Part shown: positions 23,809-31,646 of the stretch, piece after piece | Position numbering within the stretch: position 1 is the first letter of the stretch | Layout: each line of letters begins with the position of its first letter | NCBI RefSeq assembly: GCF_945915485.1 | Contig: NZ_CAMEFJ010000017.1 | Span: 1-38,453 of the forward strand | DNA: 38,453 nucleotides | Origin: an uncultured Agrococcus sp. | Lineage (GTDB): Bacteria > Actinomycetota > Actinomycetes > Actinomycetales > Microbacteriaceae | Reading direction: 5' to 3' | The notes under the pieces: generated by a model | Database searches by the model: none | Told to the model about the DNA's origin: nothing | Seen by the model: the letters and a program-made list of their open reading frames with translations, nothing else | Made by a program: the position numbers and the translations under genes

Positions 23809-25242
23809 TCAGGCCGCCGTGATCTTCAGCGACTGCAGCACGGGAGTCGCGAGGCCCACGAGGCGGATCGTGCATTCCAGGTCGCCGTGCTCACAGGCGA
23901 CGCGCCAACGCAACTCGGCGGCATTCGGTTTCGCCGTGACGCGCTCGGCAAGCGGCGACTGTTTCGCCATGACGGCACCGAACTGCTGCGTGAGCTGCGC
24001 GAGACGCCGGTCCCGCACATCCGCGGGAACATCCGCCAGCAGGTTCTCTGCCGAGAACGCTGCGAGCCCTCCCAGGGATGCCCCGTCGCGCAGCAGCCGG
24101 TCGACGGTCTCCGCTGCCTCGAGGGTTTCCGGCCAGGAATCGACGAGCGCCGGGGGTTCGTCGACAGCGGCCAGGAGGTTGCGCAGTATCTCGGTCGCGC
24201 GCGTCCCGGCCCCGAAGCTGTCGGAGTTTCCGAACACGACAACGCCGACGCCCGAAGCAGCGTGCCAGCGCATGTGCGAGGACCAGCCCGGCAGCCCGCC
24301 CGCGTGCTGGAGAATTCGACCGAAGCGACGGTCCTGCTCGATGACCAGCCCGTAGCCGTACCCGGCCGATTCCAGCTGCTCCGCGCGTTCGGCTGCGACG
24401 GGAGCGGGCGTGAATGCGCTCTGCATTTCGCGCCTTGACTTCGGATGCAGGATGTCGGGATGCTCGGGCCCGGGAGAGAACGCGGAGGCCAGGAAGCGCA
24501 TCCAGCGCCCGATGTCCGCAGCAGAGCTGAACATGCCGCCTATGCAGCCGAAGGCGCCGTGCTCGAGGAGCGGCTCGTGCCGGAACTCGTGACCACCGTC
24601 GAAGCTGCGATATCCCTCGGCGACGGCGGTGCCGCTCGGAAGGTCTGCGACGGCGTAGGCCGTGTGCACGAGCCCGAGGGGTTCGAGGAAGCGTTCGTGC
24701 ACGACCCGTTCGATCGTCTGACCGGTCACGGTTTCGACGATCGCGCCGACCAACGCCATGCCGGTGTTCGAATACTGGTATTCGGAGCCGGGCGGCAGTG
24801 AGAGCGTCAGCCCGGCCGCATGCGCATGCAGCGCGTCTCGTGAGATTGCGAGCTGCCGGTCGGCCCACGCGTTGTCCTCCGGCAGACCGGAGCGATTGGA
24901 CAGCAGCTGCGCGCACGTCACGTCAACGGCTTCGCCGCCCCAGAACAGTCTCGCCTCCGGCAGGTAGTCGTGGATCGGCGCCCGAATATCGAGGCTGCCC
25001 TCGTCTCGCAACGCGAGCACTGCGGCGGCGAGGAAGCTCTTCGACATCGAGGCGATGCGGAAGACCGTTTCGGCGTCCGTCGATGTTCCTGCGCGGGCTT
25101 CGCCGAACGGCCGCGCGATCACATTCCCCGCTCCATCGGTGACAGCGGCGACACCACCGCGGGCGCGCCTGCGCACCTCGGCAGGCAACGCCTTCGCTAT
25201 CGAGCGCCGCGCGATCGCTTCGAAGCTCTCGCGGTCAGGCAC
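23809..25242 (-). CDS. Serine hydrolase, beta-lactamase/class C-like family
   Basis: This 477-aa protein of the AmpC/esterase/D-aminopeptidase superfamily has nucleophile motif SMSK (65-68), the tyrosine motif YSN in EYQYSNTG, and HAGG late in the domain in place of KTG. About 130 C-terminal residues form an extra domain of the kind seen in D-aminopeptidase-like proteins. No signal peptide is present, so it is cytoplasmic, which argues against a beta-lactam resistance role and for hydrolysis of peptides or esters. It is the last gene of the minus-strand peptide operon. Its GTG start overlaps the stop of the amidotransferase gene by 8 bp. Confidence 0.85.
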   Translation of the reverse strand: MPDRESFEAIARRSIAKALPAEVRRRARGGVAAVTDGAGNVIARPFGEARAGTSTDAETVFRIASMSKSFLAAAVLALRDEGSLDIRAPIHDYLPEARLFWGGEAVDVTCAQLLSNRSGLPEDNAWADRQLAISRDALHAHAAGLTLSLPPGSEYQYSNTGMALVGAIVETVTGQTIERVVHERFLEPLGLVHTAYAVADLPSGTAVAEGYRSFDGGHEFRHEPLLEHGAFGCIGGMFSSAADIGRWMRFLASAFSPGPEHPDILHPKSRREMQSAFTPAPVAAERAEQLESAGYGYGLVIEQDRRFGRILQHAGGLPGWSSHMRWHAASGVGVVVFGNSDSFGAGTRATEILRNLLAAVDEPPALVDSWPETLEAAETVDRLLRDGASLGGLAAFSAENLLADVPADVRDRRLAQLTQQFGAVMAKQSPLAERVTAKPNAAELRWRVACEHGDLECTIRLVGLATPVLQSLKITAA

Positions 25243-25936
25243 CCCGTACCTCGGCTGCGAACGCGCGGATCATGCCCTCGGCGGCTTTCGTGTTCGCCTC
25301 GTCGTTCTCCTCCGCGCGCGCGAGGATCGCCGGGTAGTCATCGGCTGCGGCCTGACGCTCCGGGCTCCAGTTCCTGATGTTCTCGACGCTCGATTCCGGG
25401 TGGAACTGCAGCCCGCGAACGCGCAGTCCGATCCTGAACGCTTGATTCTCGATCAGTTCGCTCGAGGCCAGCAGCTGCGCGCCGTCGGGGAGGCGGGTGA
25501 TCATGTCGCGGTGATTCTGAATCATCGGTGCGCCGCTGCCCAGCTGCCCGAGCACGGGGTCGGCGAGCCCGGCATCCGTCGTCGTGATCATGTAGGAGCC
25601 GCGCTCCGGCGGCCCGAAGTTCTCGCGCACCTCGCCTCCCGCGACGTCGGCGATGAGCTGCCCGCCCAGGCAGATGCCGAGGGTCGGGAAGTCGGCGTCG
25701 ATCGCCTGCTGTGCGAGTTCGCGCTCGGGGCGCAGCCACGGAGCCTTGTCGAACGCGTCGGGCATGAGCCCGCCGCCCAGCAGTACCATGCCCGCAAAGC
25801 CGTCGAGCGAGCCCGGCAGGCCGTCTTTGCCTTCGACGACGACGGGTTCGATGCCCTCTTCCTCCAGCCAGGTCGCGAGTCGGCGCGGACCGCCGCCCTC
25901 CCAGTTGATGATGACGAGTACGCGGGGCTTGGTCAC
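25235..25936 (-). CDS. Class I glutamine amidotransferase-like protein
   Basis: This 233-aa protein has the GATase1 fold with nucleophile C89 in GICLGGQL and catalytic His in GLQFHPESS. The GTG start at 25936 has AAGGAG five bases upstream and overlaps the dipeptidase stop as GTGA. The frame remains open far upstream, but that part is a shadow of the dipeptidase gene. Stand-alone members split glutamine or gamma-glutamyl compounds; the partner synthetase is not in the window. In this operon it may remove gamma-glutamyl groups from peptide or amine intermediates, an inference from context. Confidence 0.87.
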   Translation of the reverse strand: MTKPRVLVIINWEGGGPRRLATWLEEEGIEPVVVEGKDGLPGSLDGFAGMVLLGGGLMPDAFDKAPWLRPERELAQQAIDADFPTLGICLGGQLIADVAGGEVRENFGPPERGSYMITTTDAGLADPVLGQLGSGAPMIQNHRDMITRLPDGAQLLASSELIENQAFRIGLRVRGLQFHPESSVENIRNWSPERQAAADDYPAILARAEENDEANTKAAEGMIRAFAAEVRGA

Positions 25937-27024
25937 GGTGTCTCCTTCAGCGTCGCAGTGTCGATTGCCGGTCGCAGTGCGGTCGGGCGCGGGGCGGGAG
26001 CCGCTCCCGCCATGAATGCGCGGTAGTCGTCGTCGCTCGCCTCGAGCGTCCGCAGGATGTTCTCGTGCGCGAGCAGCGCGAGCTCGCTCTCCGACCATCC
26101 GCGCCCGCGCAGTTCCTGCAGGAGTCGCGGATACCCGGCGACATCCTCCAGGCCGGAGGGCATCGCGTCGGTGCCGTCGTAGTCGGCGCCGATACCGACC
26201 GCCTGCACGCCGGCGACATCGCGGATGTGCTCGATGTGGTCGGCGACGTCGGCCACCGTCACCTCCGGTGCCTCGCCCTTCGCCCCCGCAAGAACCCAAT
26301 CGCGACGCGACTGCGATACGAAGCTCGGCACGAAGGCGACCATGACGAGGCCGCCTCCGCGGCCGATCGACTCGATGACATCGTCGGGGACATTGCGTGG
26401 ATGATCGCACAGGGCGAGCGCGCAGGAGTGCGTCACGACGACGGGCCTGGTCGAAGTTTCGAGCGCATCCCGCATCGTGTCCGGCGATACGTGCGCAAGG
26501 TCGAGAAGCACGCCGATGCGGTTCATCTCCCGGACGACTTCGCGACCGAAGTCGCTCAGCCCGCCGTGACGTGAGTCGTCGGTTGCGGAATCGGCCCAGT
26601 CGGTTGTGCGCGACCAGGTCAGCGTCATGTAGCGGGCTCCGAGTCGCGCGTACTGACGCAGCGCGGCGAGCGACCCGCCGATCTGCGCTCCTCCCTCGAT
26701 GCCGATGAGCGAAGCGACTTTCCCGTCCTGCATCGCTGTACGGGTGTCCGCTGCCGTCGTCGCGAATCGAAGGTCCTCGGGATAGGTGTCGATGAACCGG
26801 TGCACGAAGTCGATCTGTTCGAGGGTTGCCGTCACCTGGTCTGCTCCCTGCAGTACCGAGTCGACCCACACCGACCAGAACTGCCCGCCGACACCGCCGG
26901 AGCGCAGGCGATCGACCGAGGTGTGCAGCCCATCGATCGGCAGCTCGAGCCCCGCCGTCGAATAGCCCAGGTGCTTGCGGCTCGCCCATGCGAGATCGTT
27001 ATGGCCGTCGATGACGGGGATCAC
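25933..27024 (-). CDS. Membrane dipeptidase-type metallopeptidase (M19)
   Basis: This 363-aa zinc dipeptidase of the renal-dipeptidase family has metal ligands readable as H8 and D10 in DGHND, E110 in GIEGG, H178 in LAHVS and H199 in VTHS, with D281 in GADYDG. M19 enzymes cleave dipeptides and often accept a D-residue at the C-terminal side, such as L-Ala-D-Glu-like or L,D-dipeptides. No signal peptide or anchor is present, so it is cytoplasmic. The GTG start overlaps the stop of the enolase-superfamily gene as GTGA. Substrate specificity is inferred from family and neighbours. Confidence 0.92.
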   Translation of the reverse strand: MIPVIDGHNDLAWASRKHLGYSTAGLELPIDGLHTSVDRLRSGGVGGQFWSVWVDSVLQGADQVTATLEQIDFVHRFIDTYPEDLRFATTAADTRTAMQDGKVASLIGIEGGAQIGGSLAALRQYARLGARYMTLTWSRTTDWADSATDDSRHGGLSDFGREVVREMNRIGVLLDLAHVSPDTMRDALETSTRPVVVTHSCALALCDHPRNVPDDVIESIGRGGGLVMVAFVPSFVSQSRRDWVLAGAKGEAPEVTVADVADHIEHIRDVAGVQAVGIGADYDGTDAMPSGLEDVAGYPRLLQELRGRGWSESELALLAHENILRTLEASDDDYRAFMAGAAPAPRPTALRPAIDTATLKETP

Positions 27025-28157
27025 AGTGTTGCCTCCTGCGCAGCGCGATGCTGTTCGTGGGTTCTTGCGGCGTGCTCGCGGATCCAGTCATCGCGCACCT
27101 CGTGGCCGATACCCGGCCCATCGGGTACGCGCACGACGCCGTCGTTCGCGATGACCGCGGGAGCGATCACGTCTTCCGCGTAGTACTTGTCGGAGCCCGA
27201 TACGTCGGAGGGGAGTGTGAAACCCGGCAGCGACGAGATCGCGACGTTCGCTGCCCGACCGATCCCGAACTCGTGCATTCCGCCGCACCAGGCCGGAATG
27301 CCGCCGTCGACCGCTGCATCGTGAGCGAGTTTCGCGGCCGTCAGACCGCCCATCCGCGAAACCTTGATGTTGACGACGCGGGCGGCATCCAGCCGCAGCA
27401 TCGTGTGGATGTCGTCGACGTGCACGATCGACTCGTCGAGACAGATCGGAGTGCTGACGCGTTGCTGAAGCCGCGCGTGGCCCACGAAGTCGCGAGCGGC
27501 GAACGGCTGCTCGAACATCGTGAGTTCAGCGGCGTCGAGTCTGGCGAACATCGTGAGGCTCGCTTCGCCGGCTTCGAAGGCGGCGTTCGCGTCGACGTGC
27601 AGCAGGAGCTTCGGGAATGCGGCGCGCACGGCCAGCACGGGTTCGACATCCCAGCCCGGTGCGATTTTCAGTTTGACGCGACGGTAGCCGGCATCGACCT
27701 GTCGCTGTACCTGCTCGAGCAGTTCATCGATCGTCGGTTCTATTCCGAGCGAGACGCCCGCGACGACCTCAGTCCGCGCGCCTCCGAGCGTCTGCGAAAG
27801 CGAAACGCCGCGGGCGCGGGACGCGAGATCCCAGGCCGCTATCGAAAAACCCGACTTCGCGAACTCGTGGCCCCGGACGCGGGCCCACGCTTGTTCGAGC
27901 GCCTCCGGGCTCTCCGCATCCGCCGAGAGCAGCTCGGGGGTGAGGTATCGCGTCGCGACACCCCAGGCGGTCTCGACGGTGTCAGCGCTGAAGAACGGAT
28001 GCGTCGGTGACGCGATCTCGCCCCACCCGACACGACCCTCCGCGTCGGTGAGCTCCACGAGAATGTGCGTCAGCCCCGACTTGCGGTGCGAACTCGTTTC
28101 AAAACTGTGGACGAGCGGCAGGCTCAGCTCGTACAGGCGCACTCGATCGATGCGCAT
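27021..28157 (-). CDS. Enolase-superfamily N-acylamino-acid racemase / o-succinylbenzoate synthase-like
   Basis: This 378-aa protein is of the MenC type 2/NSAR group in the muconate-lactonising subgroup. All catalytic positions are present: KxK (K162 and K164), metal ligands D189, E216 and D241, and K265 in NIKVSRMGG. The family includes o-succinylbenzoate synthases and racemases of N-succinyl amino acids, often with both activities. No menaquinone genes lie nearby; a GNAT acyltransferase and a dipeptidase do, which favours racemisation of N-acyl amino acids. The ATG at 28157 overlaps the stop of the SIS gene by one base (TGATG). Confidence 0.88.
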   Translation of the reverse strand: MRIDRVRLYELSLPLVHSFETSSHRKSGLTHILVELTDAEGRVGWGEIASPTHPFFSADTVETAWGVATRYLTPELLSADAESPEALEQAWARVRGHEFAKSGFSIAAWDLASRARGVSLSQTLGGARTEVVAGVSLGIEPTIDELLEQVQRQVDAGYRRVKLKIAPGWDVEPVLAVRAAFPKLLLHVDANAAFEAGEASLTMFARLDAAELTMFEQPFAARDFVGHARLQQRVSTPICLDESIVHVDDIHTMLRLDAARVVNIKVSRMGGLTAAKLAHDAAVDGGIPAWCGGMHEFGIGRAANVAISSLPGFTLPSDVSGSDKYYAEDVIAPAVIANDGVVRVPDGPGIGHEVRDDWIREHAARTHEQHRAAQEATL

Positions 28158-28825
28158 CAACCACGCTCCCGTTCTGATTCCGGCAGGTAGGTGTCGAGCT
28201 GCTCCGAAATCTGGTCCCGCAGCGCGAGTCGCCGCCTGGCGCCCTTCGCGCTCGCGGTCGTCAGCGTGCTCAACAGATGACAGACGGCGACGGTCGCGGT
28301 TGGCGAGTCAGCGTACGAGGCCGAACCAGTGCGCACTTTGATGCGGCAGGTCGCGATATCGGCAAGGGGCGCAGACTCGTCGTCCGTGACAACGATGAGC
28401 TGACCGCCGGCCTCGTGGAAGAGCTGCCCTATGCGCACGGATTCGCGGCGATAGCGACGCATCGAGAACACGACGAGGACGTCGGTCGGCCGGACGTCGG
28501 ACAGCACCGCGAGCTCGTCGAGACTCTTACCGTCGATCAGGAAGACATTCGAGAGCGTTGCGCCGAGGTCGGCCGTCAGTAACTGCGCGTACGCCGCCGA
28601 CTTGCCCTCGCCGAGAATGAACCGACGGCGAGCACCGAGGATGAGCGCCGCGCCGCGCGGGACATCGCCGGAGTCCTCCAACTCTTCGAGCGTCTCGGCG
28701 AGAGAGCGCGTTTCCGACTCGATAACCCGACGCTGGATGATCTCGGCCGAGACGTTCTTGCGGAAGCGTGCGTTGAATCGATCCCGGGGGGAGTCAAGCG
28801 AACGATCGTGTTCAGTTTCGCTCAT
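28157..28825 (-). CDS. SIS-domain protein, RpiR-like without HTH
   Basis: This 222-aa protein contains a SIS sugar-isomerase fold (about 65-195; GEGKSAAYAQ, DVLVVFSMRRY, LIVVTDDESAPLA). This is the ligand-binding half of MurR/RpiR regulators. The usual N-terminal HTH of about 75 residues is absent; only a helical lead of some 60 residues (RNVIESETRS-like linker, as SAEIIQRRVIESETRS) precedes the SIS domain. It may be an isomerase, a sugar-phosphate binding protein or a regulator acting without its own DNA-binding domain. The ATG overlaps the GNAT stop as ATGA. Confidence 0.78.
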   Translation of the reverse strand: MSETEHDRSLDSPRDRFNARFRKNVSAEIIQRRVIESETRSLAETLEELEDSGDVPRGAALILGARRRFILGEGKSAAYAQLLTADLGATLSNVFLIDGKSLDELAVLSDVRPTDVLVVFSMRRYRRESVRIGQLFHEAGGQLIVVTDDESAPLADIATCRIKVRTGSASYADSPTATVAVCHLLSTLTTASAKGARRRLALRDQISEQLDTYLPESERERG

Positions 28826-29631
28826 GAGTGTTCCTGTTCTCTTCCAAGGGACTCTCTCGGTACTGCAAGATATGCGGCGGTATCGTCGCTGACGAGCGAA
28901 CAGCCGATCAGCGCACGCCGCTGATCGAACGTCGCCCGCAGCGTCTCGGCGATGAGCTCGCTGACGCGGGAACGAACTTCGGCGGGAACCGTCGTCGAGT
29001 CCGCCGGCAGCGGTATCCATGTGTCATTGTCGTCTCCGGCGACGGCCGTGCCCCAGCGAGAGCGGCCGAGTGTCGGAGGCGGGGTCGGTTTCGGGCGTCG
29101 CTCGCGGCTCGCATCCGCCGGCAACCGCCAGTTGACGAGAATTCGGTCGCTCTCCGGCCGCTCGAAGTAGCGGGGCAGGAACCCGACGCCCACGGCCTGG
29201 AGCGAGTCGAGGTTGAAGTGCGCGTTCCTGACCAGTAGCGGATCAAAGGTCCAGCGCATTTCGCGGTGCCCGGCGCGGGCCGCGTCCTCGGCCTGCAGAT
29301 ACTTCAACGCACGACCGAGGCCCCTTCCCTGCTGCCGTTCATCGACGACGGCCGCTTGTGAAAAATGAAACGGCTGCCCATCGTCGAGCCCGGCGAAACC
29401 GTAAGCGTAGCCGACGAGTTCGCGGAGTTCGTTGAAGACGCCGACGGATGACCCACCGTGGTGGCAGAGCGAGCTCAACAGGTTCGGGTTCAGGGAGAAC
29501 GCGGGGTCTTCGTAGCCGAACACTCGGCGGTAGAGTGCGTCGGCCTCCCGCAGGCCATCCGGATCACTCAGGCGCGCCGATGAGTACCCTTGGGGCAGCA
29601 GTGATTCTGCACGGAGCGACGTTGCTTGCAT
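28822..29631 (-). CDS. GNAT-family acyltransferase
   Basis: This 269-aa protein belongs to the COG3375-like GNAT group. The acyl-CoA binding loop is QQGRGLGRA (100-108), after a strand reading FHFSQAAVVDE. WTFDPLLVRNAHFNL matches the conserved region that follows in that group. The frame is open to 29742, but the ATG at 29631 has AGGA upstream and begins recognisable sequence. Relatives next to N-succinylamino-acid racemase genes succinylate D-amino acids in a D-to-L conversion pathway. It is the first gene of the minus-strand peptide operon. The substrate is inferred from context. Confidence 0.8.
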   Translation of the reverse strand: MQATSLRAESLLPQGYSSARLSDPDGLREADALYRRVFGYEDPAFSLNPNLLSSLCHHGGSSVGVFNELRELVGYAYGFAGLDDGQPFHFSQAAVVDERQQGRGLGRALKYLQAEDAARAGHREMRWTFDPLLVRNAHFNLDSLQAVGVGFLPRYFERPESDRILVNWRLPADASRERRPKPTPPPTLGRSRWGTAVAGDDNDTWIPLPADSTTVPAEVRSRVSELIAETLRATFDQRRALIGCSLVSDDTAAYLAVPRESLGREQEHS

Positions 29632-29874
29632 AGCGCGATTCCTAGTGAGAGGGCCCAACTTTTTTGACGGCCGGTGTAAAGCGTGTTCGGTCAGAAACAT
29701 AGCATGAGATACGTCACGGATTCTGCCCCCATCGTAATACAATTGCCGACTTTACTGCCGATTCTAAGGCGATTGGGCCCCGTGTCAGGCTGTAGATACG
29801 ATTCAAATGATTGCAATTCGTGACACTTTGGTGTTGCATGGCACTACCCCGCAAGATTCGATGGAGAGCCGTAT
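29632..29874. promoter_or_regulatory. Divergent promoter region of the peptide-salvage cluster
   Basis: This 243-bp gap separates the GNAT gene (minus) and the LD-carboxypeptidase gene (plus). It is visibly richer in A and T than its surroundings, especially 29690-29850, as expected for two promoters. A direct repeat TGCCGA occurs at 29744-29749 and 29756-29761, 12 bp apart, about one helical turn. No -35/-10 pair stands out. No operator can be assigned. Confidence 0.45.
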
Positions 29875-30825
29875 ATGAACCCGTCCGACGCGTATCTCGA
29901 CAGTGCTCCTCTGCAGCCGGGTGACACGGTCGCCTTCGTGTCTCCCGCAGGGCAGTGCAGCGCGGAGGCCCTGGAGCGCGGAAAGTCGTACTACGAGCAG
30001 TGGGGACTGCACGTGGTCGTCGGACGACACGCGCTCGCGAAACATCCCCGTGCCGACTATCTGGCCGGCACCGACGACCAACGACGTGCAGACCTCGTTG
30101 AAGCGTGGTTGAACCCCGAAATCGATGCGGTTGTCAGCACGCGCGGCGGGTACGGCTCGCTCAGACTGCTCGACGGCATCGACTGGGCAGCGATGCGAGC
30201 GGCGGCGACGCGACGCGACGGCAGGCCGAAGCTCTTAACCGGGTCTTCTGACATCACGGCGCTGCACGAGGCGTTTCGCGCGCACCTGGATGTGCCGACC
30301 CTGTTCTGCCCCATGGCGACGAACGACGTGTTCGGCAAGTCGGCCATCATCAGGGAGGACGTGCGCAGGTGGCTGCTGCAACCGTGGCGAGGGCAGAGTC
30401 TCGTCGGCCCCGCAACGGAAATCCTCGCTCAGGGCACGGCGAGAGGGCGGTTCACGGGCGGCAACCTCAGCCTTTTGGCGAGCGCGTTGGGTACCGCAGA
30501 CGCCCGGCAGCGGCCCGAGGGCATCCTGTTCCTCGAGGATGTCACCGAGAAGCCCTACCGAATCGACAATTTCCTGACGCAGTTGCGCAGAGCCGGATAC
30601 TTCGACGGTCTCGCGGGTATCGTGCTGGGGTCATGGCACGATTCCGGAGACCTCAGTGCTGTGCGAGCTCTCATGGAAGACGAATTCGGCGATGCGGGCA
30701 TTCCGGTGCTCTGGGAGCAGGGGTTCGGCCACGACCCCGACGCGATCTCGGTGCCGCTGGGTGTCGAAGGACTGTTGGATGCGACCGGTCGTGAGCCGGT
30801 TCTGACCGTAACGGGGAGCGCATGA
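29875..30825 (+). CDS. LD-carboxypeptidase (S66 family, LdcA/MccF-like)
   Basis: This 316-aa serine peptidase has the S66 triad readable as S125 in TGSSDITAL, E221 in LFLEDV and H286 in GFGHDPDA. RGGYGSLRLLDGIDW (90-104) is the conserved N-domain motif. LdcA enzymes remove the terminal D-alanine from cytoplasmic murein tetrapeptides; MccF-type relatives cut acyl-adenylate antibiotics. The ATG at 29875 follows GGAGAG. No signal peptide, so it is cytoplasmic. It is the first gene of the plus-strand arm and overlaps the next gene by ATGA. Murein-peptide recycling is favoured by the neighbours. Confidence 0.93.
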   Translation: MNPSDAYLDSAPLQPGDTVAFVSPAGQCSAEALERGKSYYEQWGLHVVVGRHALAKHPRADYLAGTDDQRRADLVEAWLNPEIDAVVSTRGGYGSLRLLDGIDWAAMRAAATRRDGRPKLLTGSSDITALHEAFRAHLDVPTLFCPMATNDVFGKSAIIREDVRRWLLQPWRGQSLVGPATEILAQGTARGRFTGGNLSLLASALGTADARQRPEGILFLEDVTEKPYRIDNFLTQLRRAGYFDGLAGIVLGSWHDSGDLSAVRALMEDEFGDAGIPVLWEQGFGHDPDAISVPLGVEGLLDATGREPVLTVTGSA

Positions 30826-31646
30826 AACCACCGGAGCTCGACCAGCGCGCGAAATGGAGCATACGGGTCGTGGATGCCGACTCGGGCGAAGAGCTGCTTG
30901 CCCACGAACCCGACGTTGTGTGCGAGACCGCGAGCATAGGCAAGGTCTTCCTGCTGCTCGAGGTCGCGCAGAGACTCGAAGACGGTCGATTCTCGCCCGA
31001 CGATCGAATTCGCATAGAAGACGAGCACCGGGTCGAGGACTCTGGGCTGCTCTACCGGATGCGCGATCAGCGGGTCACGGTAGAAGACGCGGCCCTCCTG
31101 GTCGGCGCCGTGAGCGACAACCTTGCGACCAATGCGCTCATCGCGATGTGCGGCCTCGATACTGTGCGCGCCGTCGCGAAGAACCTCGGCCTCGAGCGAA
31201 CGGAGCTGCACGATTTCATCAGGGACGCTCGGTTGCCGGGCATGCCGTGGACGCCGTCGTTCGGCACCGCACGGGAGCTCGCCGACGTCATGCGGCGGCT
31301 CGCTCGTCGCGAACTGGGCTCACCGGCCGTGAGCGAACGGGTGCTCGGGTGGCTGGCAGCGGATACGGACACGTCGATGCTCGCCGACGCGTTCCTGCTG
31401 GACCCGCTGGCCCACGCCGAGCCCGAGTACCAAGGCATCGAGCTTCACCATAAGACCGGCAGCACCTCGTTCGCCCGCATCGACATAGGTCATGTCCGCG
31501 GACCCTCGGGTGCGGTCGCGTACGCGGTCGCCGCGAACTGGCGAGACTCCGACGTCGATCTGCGGGCTCCCGTCATCGACGCGATGCGCGAGATCGGAGA
31601 AGAGATCCGCTCCCGGATAACGGGGCAGGAAAGGAGTGCCCAGTGA
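30822..31646 (+). CDS. Class-A beta-lactamase-like serine hydrolase 1 (cytoplasmic)
   Basis: This 274-aa protein has the class A order of motifs: SIGK (38-41), SDN (98-100) and KTG (211-213). The omega-loop ExxLN that supplies the deacylating glutamate of true class A beta-lactamases is not visible; the corresponding region reads DARLPGMPWTPS. No signal peptide is present. It is therefore more likely a cytoplasmic peptidase or amidase than an antibiotic-resistance enzyme. The start overlaps the LD-carboxypeptidase stop (ATGA) and its stop overlaps the start of its paralogue (GTGA). Confidence 0.85.
   Translation: MKPPELDQRAKWSIRVVDADSGEELLAHEPDVVCETASIGKVFLLLEVAQRLEDGRFSPDDRIRIEDEHRVEDSGLLYRMRDQRVTVEDAALLVGAVSDNLATNALIAMCGLDTVRAVAKNLGLERTELHDFIRDARLPGMPWTPSFGTARELADVMRRLARRELGSPAVSERVLGWLAADTDTSMLADAFLLDPLAHAEPEYQGIELHHKTGSTSFARIDIGHVRGPSGAVAYAVAANWRDSDVDLRAPVIDAMREIGEEIRSRITGQERSAQ

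Noticed and set aside
25937-26989. Upstream extension of the amidotransferase frame
   Set aside because: It is a shadow of the M19 dipeptidase gene; a GTG with AAGGAG and a GTGA overlap marks the real start at 25936.
27048-28010. 320-codon ORF antisense to the enolase-superfamily gene
   Set aside because: No motif or domain is seen, and all catalytic residues of the sense protein are intact.
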